Shown in pieces: positions 52,992-63,296 of a stretch of DNA of 64,000 bases. A program made the position numbers and the translations under genes. This DNA is from Paracoccus methylovorus (lineage in GTDB: Bacteria; Pseudomonadota; Alphaproteobacteria; Rhodobacterales; Rhodobacteraceae): NCBI RefSeq assembly GCF_016919705.1, contig NZ_CP070368.1:2092501-2156500 (forward strand). The letters are read 5' to 3'. Each line of letters starts with the position of its first letter. Positions within the stretch are counted from its first letter, which is position 1. Below the pieces are notes generated by a model. That model saw only the letters and a list, made by a program, of their open reading frames with translations, had not been told where the DNA came from and did not search any database.

Positions 52992-54251
52992 TTACTTTCC
53001 GATACAGAACGAACTGAAGATCTCGTCCAGATAATCTTCGGCCCCGACCCGTCCTACCATCATCGCTATTTCGTGCGCCGCCCGACGCAAAGCTTCGGCA
53101 AGAAACTCGGGCGCCAAGCTTCCGTCGATGTGCAGCGCCGTAAAGGCGCGCTGCAGTGCTTCTGCTTGACGCTTGTGCCCAATCAGCCCAGAATCGGCGG
53201 CCCTGACTCGCAGGCGATCATAGACCAGATCTAACAGTTCCGCGACCCCTTCTCCGGTCAGGCCAGAAATGGAAATTCCCGAACCTTGGCCCATATCTGC
53301 CTTGGAGCGAACAATAATGTCGCCTTCTTTCACCGGCTCAGAGAAGACGGCGTCCGCCGACAGGTGGATACGCAGATCTGCATCTTCCGCACGTTGCAGC
53401 GCTCTGGCGACCCCCATGGCCTCAACCGGATCACTGCTGTAGCGCAGGCCAGCAGTGTCCAGAAAAGTTACCGGCAACCCACGCAAATCCGTGTGGAGCT
53501 CAAGAATATCGCGTGTGGTGCCTGCAATTTCTGAAACCAGAGCGATCTCTCGCTGGCCAATTCGGTTCAAAAGTGTTGATTTCCCGGCGTTTGGCGGGCC
53601 TATGATAGCCACTTCATAGCCTTGGCGCAGTCTTTCGGTGGCTGGATAGCCGGCCAATAGCTGTTGAATATCGTCCCTTACCGAGCTGATCAATGTCAAG
53701 GCTTCATCCGGAACCTCGTCCGGAACCTCTTCATCAGCAAAATCGATGCTCGCTTCGATCAAGGCGCCGGCCCGGACCAATTTAGCCCTCAACTCATCGG
53801 CCTTGCGCCCCAACTCGCCTTCTGTTGCACGCATGGCGAGCTTACGTTGCGCTTCTGTTTCGGCGGAAAGCAGATCGGCCAGACCCTCGGCCTCGGCCAG
53901 ATCCATACGGCCGTTCAAAAAGGCACGGCGGGTAAATTCGCCCGCTTCGGCCCGCCGCAAACCCTGCGCCAATAAAGCCTCGGCCAGTCGGTTGGCAATG
54001 ACAGGCGCGCCATGAAGATGCAATTCGGCCGTTTCTTCACCTGTGAAACTACGGCCTTCTTCGAACCACATGACCAGCGCGCGGTCGATCAGGTCCTCGC
54101 CGTCCCGCAACGCCCGCAGCACCGCTGCCCGAGGTGTTGCAATCGGGCCGGCCAAAGATTCCAATGTGGCACGCGCCTTCGGTCCGCTTAAGCGAACAAC
54201 AGAAACCCCCCCTCGGCCGGGCGGAGTCGCCTCGGCAAAGATCGTATCCAC
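52992..54251 (-). CDS. mnmE: tRNA modification GTPase MnmE
   Basis: 419 residues. N-terminal tetrahydrofolate-binding domain ([22 protein letters not shown], in part), helical domain, G domain with GPPNAGKST (G1), DTAGLR (G3) and RSKADMG in place of NKxD (G4, altered), and the C-terminal catalytic CIGK. It is some 30 residues shorter than the usual ~450, mostly within the G-domain region after DTAG. The G4 variation and length are worth noting, but the CIGK motif is intact. Confidence 0.94.
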   Translation of the reverse strand: MDTIFAEATPPGRGGVSVVRLSGPKARATLESLAGPIATPRAAVLRALRDGEDLIDRALVMWFEEGRSFTGEETAELHLHGAPVIANRLAEALLAQGLRRAEAGEFTRRAFLNGRMDLAEAEGLADLLSAETEAQRKLAMRATEGELGRKADELRAKLVRAGALIEASIDFADEEVPDEVPDEALTLISSVRDDIQQLLAGYPATERLRQGYEVAIIGPPNAGKSTLLNRIGQREIALVSEIAGTTRDILELHTDLRGLPVTFLDTAGLRYSSDPVEAMGVARALQRAEDADLRIHLSADAVFSEPVKEGDIIVRSKADMGQGSGISISGLTGEGVAELLDLVYDRLRVRAADSGLIGHKRQAEALQRAFTALHIDGSLAPEFLAEALRRAAHEIAMMVGRVGAEDYLDEIFSSFCIGK

Positions 54252-54267
54252 CGCATCCTCCGCGCCG

Positions 54268-55539
54268 TCAGGCGTTCATCGAATCGAAGAATTCGCCGTT
54301 GGTTTTGGTTTGCTTCAACTTCGAAATCAGGAACTCGATCGCATCCGTCGTGCCCATCGGGTTCAGAATGCGCCGCAACAAATAGGTCTTTTGCAGATCT
54401 TTAGCATCGACCAGCAGCTCCTCCTTACGCGTGCCGGACTTCAGGATATCCATGGCTGGGAACACACGTTTGTCCGCGACCTTGCGATCCAGCACGATTT
54501 CGCTGTTGCCGGTGCCTTTGAACTCTTCAAAGATCACTTCGTCCATACGCGAACCCGTATCGATCAACGCCGTAGCGATGATGGTCAGCGAACCGCCCTC
54601 TTCGATATTCCTTGCCGCGCCAAAGAACCGCTTGGGCCGCTGCAGGGCATTCGCATCAACACCACCCGTCAGGACCTTGCCCGAGCTGGGCACCACGGTG
54701 TTGAAGGCCCTACCAAGTCTTGTGATCGAATCCAGAAGAATCACAACATCTCGTTTGTGTTCGACCAGACGCTTGGCTTTCTCGATCACCATTTCCGACA
54801 CCGCCACGTGGCGGCTGGCCGGCTCGTCGAAGGTCGAGGAGATCACCTCTCCCTTCACCGAACGTTGCATATCGGTCACCTCTTCCGGGCGTTCGTCGAT
54901 CAGCAGAACGATCAGATAGCATTCCGGGTGATTTTTCTCGATCGAATTGGCGATGTTTTGCAGCAGCACCGTCTTACCAGTACGCGGCGGCGCCACGATC
55001 AGCGAACGCTGACCCTTGCCGATCGGAGCCACCAGGTCGATGATCCGGGCCGAGCGATCCTTGATGGTTGGATCCTCAACCTCCATTTTCAGGCGCTCGT
55101 TCGGGTAAAGCGGCGTCAGGTTGTCGAACGCGACCTTGTGCCGGGCTTTTTCCGGATTTTCGAAATTGATCTTTTCGACCTTGGTCAGGGCGAAATAGCG
55201 TTCATTCTCGCCGGGGGCACGGATCACACCCTCGACCGTATCGCCCGTGCGCAAGCTGTGCTGGCGGATCATGTCGGGGCTGACGTAAATATCGTCCGGA
55301 CCCGGCAGATAGTTCGCCTCGGGCGAGCGCAGAAAGCCAAAGCCGTCCTGAACCACCTCCAGCACGCCGTCGCCGCCGATTTCGAACCCCTCCTCGGCAT
55401 GCTCTTTCAGGATCGAGAACATCATCTCGCCCTTGCGCATGGTCGAAGCGTTCTCGATCTCCCATTCCTCGGCCATGGAAAGCAAGTCGGCCGGGCTCTT
55501 GGCCTTGAGATCGGACAGGTTAAGGCGTTCTTCGGTCAT
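54268..55539 (-). CDS. rho: Transcription termination factor Rho
   Basis: 423 residues: Rho_N helix ([20 protein letters not shown]), the RNA-binding cold-shock-like domain ([27 protein letters not shown], in part), Walker [26 protein letters not shown] (Q and R loops) and [32 protein letters not shown] (in part). Hexameric RNA helicase. Placed 16 nt upstream of mnmE as in many alphaproteobacteria. Separated from hemJ by a terminator. Confidence 0.97.
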   Translation of the reverse strand: MTEERLNLSDLKAKSPADLLSMAEEWEIENASTMRKGEMMFSILKEHAEEGFEIGGDGVLEVVQDGFGFLRSPEANYLPGPDDIYVSPDMIRQHSLRTGDTVEGVIRAPGENERYFALTKVEKINFENPEKARHKVAFDNLTPLYPNERLKMEVEDPTIKDRSARIIDLVAPIGKGQRSLIVAPPRTGKTVLLQNIANSIEKNHPECYLIVLLIDERPEEVTDMQRSVKGEVISSTFDEPASRHVAVSEMVIEKAKRLVEHKRDVVILLDSITRLGRAFNTVVPSSGKVLTGGVDANALQRPKRFFGAARNIEEGGSLTIIATALIDTGSRMDEVIFEEFKGTGNSEIVLDRKVADKRVFPAMDILKSGTRKEELLVDAKDLQKTYLLRRILNPMGTTDAIEFLISKLKQTKTNGEFFDSMNA

Positions 55540-55602
55540 ATCTAGCCTATGGGCGCGTGTTGCCTAGACGCATCATCGGCCCGCGCAGGAAACTGTGTCA
55601 GG

Positions 55603-55625
55603 AAAAAACCCACCGGACGGCGGGT
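55603..55625 (-). terminator. Rho-independent terminator after hemJ
   Basis: On the minus strand ACCCGCC-GTCC-GGTGGGT (7 bp, one G-T wobble) followed by TTTTTT, about 40 nt after the hemJ stop. It separates hemJ from rho. Confidence 0.82.
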
Positions 55626-55665
55626 ATGGGTCACATAGGAAGAATCTGGCCGCGAGTCAATTCTT

Positions 55666-56112
55666 CTAGAACTTGACGATCACCGACAGCACGATGACGA
55701 CCATGAACAGGGTCGGCAATTCGTTCATCATCCGGTAGCGTCGGCCACTCAGCGCCTGACCGCGCAGCAGCGCCTTGCGCTGGCCGGCCAGCCACATATG
55801 AAACCAGGTCATCCCCAGCACACCGGCGGCCTTGGTCCAGGGCCAGATCATCGTCCAGTCGACAATGCCCGGTGTCAGCACCAGCGCAAGACCTGCGATC
55901 CAGGTGACAATCATTGCCGGGTTCATGATCATCCGCAGCAGCTTGTCTTCCATGATCTGGAAAGACTGCACCGGCTCTTGCCCAGTATGGCCACGCTCGG
56001 CGTGATAGACGAACAACCGGGGCAGATAGAACAGGCCCGCCATCCAGGAAATCACCGCCATGACATGCAAGGCTTTCACCCAAGGATAAGCCAAGGGCAG
56101 GAAATCGGTCAT
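55666..56112 (-). CDS. hemJ: Protoporphyrinogen oxidase HemJ
   Basis: Oxygen-independent-type membrane enzyme that oxidises protoporphyrinogen IX to protoporphyrin IX. 148 residues, four hydrophobic helices: WVKALHVMAVISWMAGLFYLPRLFVYH (in part) with the conserved His of the HemJ heme site, MIMNPAMIVTWIAGLALVL and FHMWLAGQRKALLRG, ending RMMNELPTLFMVVIVLSVIV (in part). GGAGG precedes ATG 56112; an in-frame start at 56268 is in AT-rich non-coding DNA. In many relatives it sits with hemE next to rho and the origin. Confidence 0.94.
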   Translation of the reverse strand: MTDFLPLAYPWVKALHVMAVISWMAGLFYLPRLFVYHAERGHTGQEPVQSFQIMEDKLLRMIMNPAMIVTWIAGLALVLTPGIVDWTMIWPWTKAAGVLGMTWFHMWLAGQRKALLRGQALSGRRYRMMNELPTLFMVVIVLSVIVKF

Positions 56113-56500
56113 GTCACACCTCCAACAGGTCTTCTCTCTATCAAATAATAAATGAAGATAAAGATAAGGATGTTGTTGTAGTAAGGCCTGTGGATGACTG
56201 GAAATCGTTGTTTCACGGAAAAATTCCCCAGTTGCGCGCCTTGGGGAAAAAATCGGAATTTGTGACAATATGTCAGAAAATCACCGAATAAACAGCGACA
56301 TACTTGAAGTGCGCCTGTGGATAAGTTTGTGAAAACTTTTCTTTTCCACAGCTTGTGAGCAGTTCTTGAAAAGTTTTGGACATGTGGAGAACCAAGGCCT
56401 GTTCCCGCTCTGTCCTTTCGTCAAATCGAGGGGCATGAAAAAGGGGCGTGATCTCCACAGATCACGCCCCCTGAGTCGCCCTGTCTTATCCACAGGATTA
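56113..56500. other. Probable chromosomal replication origin (oriC)
   Basis: A 418-bp intergenic region between hemJ and the TAXI gene, with an AT-rich core at about 56135-56185 and a cluster of DnaA-box-like sites. Perfect TTATCCACA occurs at 56486-56494 and on the other strand at 56316-56324. Near matches (one mismatch) lie at 56189-56197, 56342-56350 and 56383-56391. The parAB/parS/mnmG-rsmG/rho/hemJ context is the standard origin neighbourhood of alphaproteobacteria. dnaA itself is not in the window. No protein-coding frame is credible here. Confidence 0.75.
56438..56470 (-). terminator. Rho-independent terminator of the TAXI gene
   Basis: On the minus strand a perfect 12-bp stem, GGGGCGTGATCT with AGATCACGCCCC (56443-56454/56459-56470), loop of 4 nt, then TTTTT. 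It is 60 nt after the stop of the TAXI gene and shields the origin from its transcription. Confidence 0.9.
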
Positions 56501-56530
56501 TGCCCGTGCCCGTCTGCCTTGCCTTGGGGC

Positions 56531-57541
56531 TCAGTCGGCGGCCATCAGGCCAGTTTCGCGATAGAACCGCTCGGCGCCGGGATGCACGGGGATGGCGATG
56601 CCCTCCAGCGCTCGTTCCTTGACGATGGAGCGGCCCTTGAGATGGCCGGCATCAAGCTGCCTGCGGGTCGCGTCGCTCCACAGGGCCTGGGTGATGGCAT
56701 AAATCAGCTCTTCGGGCTGATCGGCCGAGGTCACCCATTTCGCGCCGACCGATATGGTGGCGATTTCTTCCTGTTGTCCCTCATAGGTGCCGGCCGGAAG
56801 CAGGTCGGGGGTAAAGAACGGGTGTTCGTCGACGATCTGCTGGGCCAGACTGTCCTTGATCGGGACGATTGTGACCGGTTGCTGCGCCGCAAGCTCGGCA
56901 ATTGCCCCTGCCGGAGCGCCGCCGACGAAAAAGAATGCGTCGATCTCGCCTTGTTTCATGCGATGGGCGGCCTCGTCCAGCCGCAGATATTCGGGTTGGA
57001 GGTCATCCTCGGCCAGTCCGGCGGCAGCAAGGATGATCTGGGCGCCCACGAGCGTGCCCGAGCCCGGCTCGTCCAGCGAGACCCGCTTGCCACGCAGATC
57101 CGTGACCGCGGCGATGCCGGCGTCTCTGTCGGCCACCAGATGGATCGATTCCGGGTAAAGATTGGCGATGGCCCGCAGCTTTTCGACCGGGGGCCGGTCG
57201 GCCCAGATTCCGGTGCCGGAATGCGCCCAGGCGGCGATATCGCCCTGCACGAAGGCCGATTCCGCCGCGCCGCTGGCAATCGCCTCGACATTGGCGACCG
57301 AGCCGGTTGAGGACAGGGCCGATGCTACCAGCCCCGGCACCCCGCAAGAGCCGCCTTGCGCACAGGGTCGCGCGCCCGGCGGGGCCGAGATGGCGTTCGC
57401 GATCAGCCCTCCGATCGGATAATAGGTGCCCGACGTGCTGCCGGTGGCGATGCGGAAAAAGCTGATGTCCTGCGCGCCGGCCGTGCCGCCAAGGCTTAGC
57501 GCAAGGACCGCAGCGAGGCGCAGGATGCGAAAGGTGAACAT
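56531..57541 (-). CDS. TAXI-family TRAP transporter substrate-binding protein
   Basis: 336 residues, signal peptide ending in GTAGA (MFTFRILRLAAVLALSLGG, in part). Then ISFFRIATGSTSGTYYPIGG, the TAXI hallmark, an FVQGDIAAWAHSG strand and LVADRDAGIAAVTDLRGKRVSLDEPGSGT (in part, GKRVSLDEPGSGT). Periplasmic receptor of a tripartite ATP-independent importer whose membrane subunit is not in the window, so it is an orphan here. ATG 57541 follows AAGGAGG. Substrate unknown. Confidence 0.92.
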   Translation of the reverse strand: MFTFRILRLAAVLALSLGGTAGAQDISFFRIATGSTSGTYYPIGGLIANAISAPPGARPCAQGGSCGVPGLVASALSSTGSVANVEAIASGAAESAFVQGDIAAWAHSGTGIWADRPPVEKLRAIANLYPESIHLVADRDAGIAAVTDLRGKRVSLDEPGSGTLVGAQIILAAAGLAEDDLQPEYLRLDEAAHRMKQGEIDAFFFVGGAPAGAIAELAAQQPVTIVPIKDSLAQQIVDEHPFFTPDLLPAGTYEGQQEEIATISVGAKWVTSADQPEELIYAITQALWSDATRRQLDAGHLKGRSIVKERALEGIAIPVHPGAERFYRETGLMAAD

Positions 57542-57747
57542 GGTGACCTCCTTGCAGGGACACCCGGTCGCGCGGGCGCCGCTTTCCCTTGCGGTATGCC
57601 AGTCGCCCAGTTGTGGCAAGGCGCTGCAACGCGTGAAACCGGCCAAGATCCGTTTGCGTCATCAAGGCGTCGCATTTGGTAGGCTGCGACCGGGCAAAGC
57701 GGTGCAATGCTGTGTGAAGGATGCCCCTTTTGCGACGGAATCAAACC

Positions 57748-58986
57748 ATGCTGAACACAGCCGATATTCTGAACCAACTTGCCGGCCGGCAGAGGAATTT
57801 TTCGCTCAGCCGCGAACTGTATAGCGACGAAGGCGTCTATCACGCCGACCTTGAGAATATCTGGTATCGGGAATGGCTGTTCGCCATCCCGTCTTGCGAC
57901 ATTCCCAAGACCGGCAACCACGCCACATTGCAGATCGGCCAATATCCGGTGGTGATCGTGCGCGGCGGGGATGGCGAGATCCGCGCCTTTCACAACGTCT
58001 GCCGCCATCGTGGCCAGCGGCTTTGCCCCAAGCAGAACGGCACATCGCCCAAGCTGGTGTGTCCCTATCACCAGTGGACTTACGACCTTGACGGCAAGCT
58101 GCTGTTCGCCCGCGATATGGGACCGGATTTCGATGCCTCGAAATACAGCCTCAAGCCGGTGCATTGCCGGACCGGGGGCGGCATGGTCTTTATCTGTCTG
58201 GCCGACAACCCGCCGGATTTCGACCAGTTGGGCAGTTACCTGCGCGACTATGTCGGCGCCAGCGACCTGTCGAACGCCAAGGTGGCCTTTACCTCGACCA
58301 TCGTCGAGAAGGGCAACTGGAAGCTGGTGATCGAAAACAACCGCGAATGCTATCACTGCGGCGGCAGCCACCCCTCGCTGTGCCGGACCTATTCCGACAA
58401 CCCGCTGATGACAGTGATGGAAGGGCCGAATGCCGCCTCGTCCGAAATCCTGTCGCATTGGTCGCGCTGCGACGAGGCTGGCCTGCCCGCTCGCTTCGTG
58501 AACGAGCCGGGCATGCAATGGCGTCTGGCGCGGGTGCCGCTGCTGAACAATGCCGAGAGCTTTACCATGTCCACCAAGGCGGCGGTGAACCGGCGCATGG
58601 GTACGATCCCATGGAACGATGCGGGCAGCCTGATGTTCTATCACTTCCCGTCAAGCTGGCACCACTTCCTGCCCGATCATGCCATCGTGTTCCGTCTGCT
58701 GCCGATCTCGCCCACGGAAACCGAGGTGACGTCGAAATGGCTGGTGCACAAGGATGCCGTCGAAGGCGTGGACTATGACCTGCAAAAACTGACCGAGGTC
58801 TGGCTGGCCACCAATGACGAAGATCGTCGCGTGGTCGAGGAAAACCAGCGTGGTATCCTGTCCCCCGCCTATGAGCCCGGACCCTATTCCCCCAGCCAGG
58901 AAGAAGGCGTCATCCATTTCGTCGACTGGTATGTGCGGCGAATGATGGATCGCCTGTCTCCGCGTCCGGCCATGGCGGCCGAATAA
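57748..58986 (+). CDS. gbcA: Rieske-type oxygenase, glycine-betaine-demethylase-like (GbcA)
   Basis: 412 residues. Rieske 2Fe-2S site CRHRGQRLCPKQNG and LVCPYHQWTY, non-heme iron site ENNRECYHCGGSHPSL. The N-terminus (MLNTADILNQLAGRQRNFSL) matches the quaternary-amine demethylase branch rather than aromatic dioxygenases. Such enzymes take one methyl from betaine, stachydrine or carnitine as formaldehyde. ATG 57748 is chosen; an in-frame ATG at 57721 adds nine residues. Coupled to the reductase by TAATG overlap. Exact substrate is not fixed by sequence. Confidence 0.85.
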   Translation: MLNTADILNQLAGRQRNFSLSRELYSDEGVYHADLENIWYREWLFAIPSCDIPKTGNHATLQIGQYPVVIVRGGDGEIRAFHNVCRHRGQRLCPKQNGTSPKLVCPYHQWTYDLDGKLLFARDMGPDFDASKYSLKPVHCRTGGGMVFICLADNPPDFDQLGSYLRDYVGASDLSNAKVAFTSTIVEKGNWKLVIENNRECYHCGGSHPSLCRTYSDNPLMTVMEGPNAASSEILSHWSRCDEAGLPARFVNEPGMQWRLARVPLLNNAESFTMSTKAAVNRRMGTIPWNDAGSLMFYHFPSSWHHFLPDHAIVFRLLPISPTETEVTSKWLVHKDAVEGVDYDLQKLTEVWLATNDEDRRVVEENQRGILSPAYEPGPYSPSQEEGVIHFVDWYVRRMMDRLSPRPAMAAE

Positions 58987-60062
58987 TGGCGGTTCTGGTC
59001 AAGGCCTTCGGCGAAAAACCCTGGCGCGACGACGAACCCCTGGAATGCGTGATGGTGGTGCCCGAGACATCGGACACCGCCACCTTCACCTTTCGCTCTC
59101 CCTCGGGGTCGTATTTCGACTACCAGCCGGGACAGTTCGTGACGCTGGACCTGCCGGTGCCCGGCGGCAATGTGCAGCGCACCTATACGATCAGCTCCAG
59201 TCCTTCGCGGCCGCTGTCGATCTCGGTCACGGTCAAGGCGCAGCCGGGCAGCGTTGGCGGGCGCTGGATGCTGGATCACCTGCGGCCGGGCATGCGGCTG
59301 AAGGCCTATGGTCCGGCGGGGATATTTTCATTCGTCCGGCATGAGGCGCCGAAATACCTGTTCATCTCGGCCGGGTCCGGCATTACGCCGATGATGTCGA
59401 TGACCACTTGGGCCTGGGATTCCGGCGAGATGCCGGACATCGTTTTCGTTCATGCCGCACGCGCGCCCAGCGACATCATCTTTCGCCAACGGCTGGAAGG
59501 CATGGCTGATCGCGTGCCGGGCCTGCAACTGCGCTTTACGGTCGAGGAGTCCGACGCGTTCCGCACCTGGCACGGCTATCGCGGCCGTCTCAACCAGATC
59601 ATGCTGGGCCTGATGGCGTCGGATTATCTGGAGCGCGAGGTTTTCTGCTGCGGACCCGAGCCCTTCATGCAGGCCGTGCGCGACATGCTGATCGGGCTGG
59701 GCTTCGACATGGAGCATTATCACCAGGAAAGCTTTGGCGCGCCCATCCGCAACGAAGCCGACGCCCCCGTCATGGACGACGTGGTCCCGGACGAGGAAAC
59801 CTTTGCGCAGGTCACCTTCGAAAGTTCGGGCGTGGTGGCGAAATGCCACGAGACGGACACGGTGCTGGCGGTGGCCAAGGCGAATGGGCTGAACATCCCC
59901 TCGGGCTGCACCTTCGGCCTGTGCGGCACCTGCAAGATCCGCAAGACCGCGGGCGAGGTGCATATGGTCCACAACGGCGGCATCACCGACGAGGATATCG
60001 AGGAAGGCTATATTCTGGCCTGCTGCTCGCACCCCATCGGCGCGATCTCGGTTGAGGTATGA
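58986..60062 (+). CDS. gbcB: Oxygenase reductase with C-terminal ferredoxin (GbcB-like)
   Basis: 358 residues, electron donor to the Rieske oxygenase. FAD-binding domain (FVTLDLPVPGGNVQRTYTIS), NAD domain (YLFISAGSGITPMMSMT, then EVFCCGPEPFM), and a C-terminal plant-type 2Fe-2S ferredoxin with GCTFGLCGTCKIRKT and a final CCSHP. It starts at the last base of the gbcA stop. Confidence 0.9.
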   Translation: MAVLVKAFGEKPWRDDEPLECVMVVPETSDTATFTFRSPSGSYFDYQPGQFVTLDLPVPGGNVQRTYTISSSPSRPLSISVTVKAQPGSVGGRWMLDHLRPGMRLKAYGPAGIFSFVRHEAPKYLFISAGSGITPMMSMTTWAWDSGEMPDIVFVHAARAPSDIIFRQRLEGMADRVPGLQLRFTVEESDAFRTWHGYRGRLNQIMLGLMASDYLEREVFCCGPEPFMQAVRDMLIGLGFDMEHYHQESFGAPIRNEADAPVMDDVVPDEETFAQVTFESSGVVAKCHETDTVLAVAKANGLNIPSGCTFGLCGTCKIRKTAGEVHMVHNGGITDEDIEEGYILACCSHPIGAISVEV

Positions 60063-60064
60063 GC

Positions 60065-60094
60065 TTTCGTTATGCTTTAACAAACATAGCGAAA
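60065..60094. other. Inverted repeat between gbcB and formate dehydrogenase
   Basis: TTTCGTTATG (60065-60074) opposite CATAGCGAAA (60085-60094), a 10-bp hairpin allowing one G-U pair, directly after the gbcB stop. It may be a weak terminator or an operator; no T-tract follows. Confidence 0.5.
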
Positions 60095-60212
60095 TAACAA
60101 CAGCTTGAGCGCGCGGCCACGGTCGCGCCTTTTCCTGCCAAGCTTGACAGAACTACCATACCGGGCGATCCTTGCCTTTACCTATCTATTCGACAGGCAA
60201 AAGGAGGCTACG

Positions 60213-63200
60213 ATGAATATCGACCTCTCGCGGCGCGGTTTCCTTAAACTGGCGGGTGCGGGTGTCGCGGCAACATCGCTGGGGGCCATGGGCTTTGGCG
60301 AGGCAGAGGCGGCCGAACAGGCGCATGTGCGCGCCTTCAAGCTGACCTCGACGACCGAGACACGAAACACCTGTCCCTATTGCTCTGTCGCCTGCGGCCT
60401 TATCATCTATTCCGACGGTGATCTGAAAGCCGGGGAAGAGGCCAAGGTCGTGCATATCGAAGGCGATGCCGACCATCCGACCAACCGCGGAACGCTTTGC
60501 CCGAAAGGTGCGGCGCTGCAGGATTTCGTCAACGCCGAGACGCGCCTGACCACTCCGCGCATTCGTCGCCCCGGCGCGGCGACCTTCGACGAGATTTCCT
60601 GGGACGAGGCGCTGGACAAGATCGCCCGCGCGCTCAAGGACGACCGCGACGCCAATATGGTGCTGACCAACGACGACGGCGTGGCCGTCAACCGCTGGAC
60701 CACCACCGGCTATCTGGCGGCCTCGGCCACGACCAATGAAACCGCATGGCTGACCTATAAAACGGTCCGGGCCATGGGGATCGTAGGATTCGACAACCAG
60801 GCGCGCGTCTGACACGGCCCCACGGTGTCCAGTTTGGGCCCGACATTTGGCCGTGGAGCGATGACCAACTCCTGGACCGACATCAAGAATACCGACCTTG
60901 TGGTCGTCATGGGCGGCAATGCCGCTGAAGCCCATCCCTGTGGCTTCAAATGGGTGACCGAGGCGAAGGCGCATCGCGGCGCCAAGCTGATCGTGGTGGA
61001 CCCGCGTTTCACGCGCACGGCCTCTGTGGCCGATTACTATGCGCCGATCCGGCCCGGTTCGGACATCGTCTTTCTGATGGCAATGATCAACTGGATGATC
61101 CAGAATGACAAGGTGCAGTGGGACTATGTAAAGGCCTTCACCAACGCGGCCTTCATCGTCAAGGACGAGTTCGGCTGGAGCGACGGCCTGTTCACCGGCT
61201 ATGACCCGGAAAAGCGCGACTATGACAAGTCTAGCTGGGATTACGTCATCGGCGAGGATGGCTTTGCCGTCGTGGACACGACGCTTGAACATCCCCGCTG
61301 CGTCTGGAGCCTGCTGAAAGAGCATGTCTCGCGCTATACGCCCGAGCTGGTCGAACAGGTCTGCGGCACGCCCAAGGACCGCTTCCTGAAGATTGCCGGG
61401 ATGATTGGCGAGTGTTCCGCCCCCGACAAGACCATGACCTCGATGTATGCGCTTGGCTGGACCCAGCACTCCAAAGGTGCGCAGAACATCCGCGGCATGG
61501 CCATGTTGCAGCTTATCCTGGGCAATATCGGCGTCCGGGGCGGCGGGATGAACGCATTGCGTGGCCATTCCAACATCCAGGGCCTGACTGACATCGGCCT
61601 GATGTCGAACCTGATGCCCGGCTATCTGAACATCCCGACCGAGGCGGAGCCGGACTGGGAAACCTATATGTCCAGCCGCAGTTTCAAACCGCTGCGGCCC
61701 GGGCAGACAAGCTATTGGCAGAACTATCCCAAATTCATGGTCAGCTTCATGAAGGCCATGTGGGGCGATCACGCGACAGCGGAAAACGAATGGGCCTATG
61801 ACTACCTGCCCAAGCTGGATGTGCCGACATACGACATCCTGCGCATGTTCGAGCTGATGAATGCAGGACAGGTGAACCTGTATTTCTGCCAAGGCTTCAA
61901 CCCGATGCTGTCCTTCCCGAACCGGGCCAAGGTCACCAGCGCGCTCAGCAAGCTGAAACTGTTGGTGGTGATGGACCCGCTGGCGACGGAAACGGCGCAT
62001 TTCTGGGAAAACCACGGCGAACATAACGACGTGGACACCGCCTCGATCCAGACCGAGGTGCTGGAACTGCCCTCGACCTGCTTTGCCGAGGACGATGGCG
62101 CACTGGTCAACTCCGGGCGCTGGCTGCAATGGCACTGGTCGGCGGCGACGCCGCCCGGTCAGGCCAAGCACGACACCTGGATCATGGCGCAGATCTTCCT
62201 GCGCGTGAAAAAGCTCTATCAAGAGGAGGGCGGGGTGTTCCCCGACCCGATCCTGAACCTGACCTGGGACTATGCCGATCCCGAAGAGCCCCTGCCCGAG
62301 GAACTCGCCAAAGAGATGAACGGCCGGGCGCTGGAGGATGTCTACGACACCGCCGATCCGTCCAAGCTGCTGACCGCAAAGGGCAAGCAGTTGCTGAACT
62401 TCAGCCAGTACCGCGACGACGGCTCGACCATGGGCGCCTGCTGGATCTATTCCGGCTGCTGGAACGAGGAAGGCAACAACATGGCGCGGCGGGACAATTC
62501 CGATCCCGACGAGACCGGCGCCTATCTGAACTGGACCTTTGCCTGGCCGTTGAACCGGCGGATCCTGTACAACCGCGCCTCGGCGGATTTGCAGGGCCGG
62601 CCTTGGGATCCTTCGCGCAAGCTGTTGGAATGGGATGGCGAGAAATGGACCGGCTACGACGTTCCGGACATCGCGCCCACCGCCAAGCCCGGCGATGTCG
62701 GCCCCTTCATCATGAACCCGGAAGGCGTCTCGCGCCTGTTTTCACGGGGTATGATGCGCGACGGACCTTTCCCGACGCATATGGAGCCGTTCGAAACGCC
62801 CATCGCCAACGTCTTCAACCCGCAGATGCGCGGCAATCCGGTGGCCCGGGTCTTTGCCAGCGATGCCGAACAATTCGCCACCAGCGAAGAGTTCCCCATC
62901 GCTGCGACCTCGTATCGCCTGACCGAGCATTTCCACTACTGGACCAAGCACAACCGCATCAACGCGGCGCTTCAGCCCGAATTCTTTGTGGAGATCAGCG
63001 AAGAGCTGGCCGCCGAAAAGGGCATCAAGAAGGGCGGCTGGGTGCGTGTCTGGTCCAAGCGGGGTGAGGTCAAGGCCAAGGCGCTGGTCACGGGTCGCAT
63101 CAAGCCGCTGCAATGTGGCGACAAGCTGGTGCATGTCATCGGCATTCCGCTGCACTGGGGCTTCATGGGTGCGGCGCGCAAGGGGTTCGGGCCGAACAGC

Positions 63201-63296
63201 CTGACGCCCTTTGTCGGCGACGCCAACGTGGAAACGCCTGAATTCAAGGCGTTCCTGGTCAATATCGAACCAGCGACAGGGGAGGCCGTGTCATGA
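60213..63296 (+). CDS. fdoG: Formate dehydrogenase-N/O catalytic alpha subunit, selenoprotein
   Basis: Oxidises formate to CO2 on bis-MGD molybdenum (or tungsten) and a 4Fe-4S cluster. About 1027 residues. Tat signal ([14 protein letters not shown]), 4Fe-4S site [13 protein letters not shown], then the in-frame TGA at 60810-60812 (residue ~200) in [20 protein letters not shown], and molybdopterin domains such as [15 protein letters not shown] and RHFHYWTK-like [11 protein letters not shown]. The reading frame is open on both sides and homology continues, so TGA is Sec and not a nonsense mutation. ATG 60213 follows AAGGAGG. Beta subunit overlaps by 4 nt. Confidence 0.96.
60810..60850 (+). promoter_or_regulatory. 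Selenocysteine codon with possible SECIS hairpin
   Basis: TGA at 60810-60812 followed by GACAC-N9-GTGTC (60811-60829) and an alternative GGCCC...GGGCC (60816-60840), with a GGT near the apex as in bacterial SECIS elements. SelB would bind it. The exact fold was not computed. Confidence 0.6.

Noticed and set aside
56209..56222. Third parS site (TGTTTCACGGAAAA) in the oriC region
   Set aside because: It lacks the central palindrome and one base, so only half the site matches. It was not counted as parS.
59321..59336. Another copy of the palindromic repeat inside gbcB (GGCGGGGATATTTTC)
   Set aside because: The match is short, and the residues (GPAGIFSF) are the normal reductase motif, so it is coincidence.
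60810..60812. Nonsense mutation or frameshift splitting formate dehydrogenase
   Set aside because: Both halves are in the same frame, homology runs through the TGA, and the local motif is the known Sec site of FdnG/FdoG.
60186..62222. 678-codon minus-strand open frame opposite formate dehydrogenase
   Set aside because: It is the shadow of fdoG in GC-rich DNA, with no ribosome site and no family signature.
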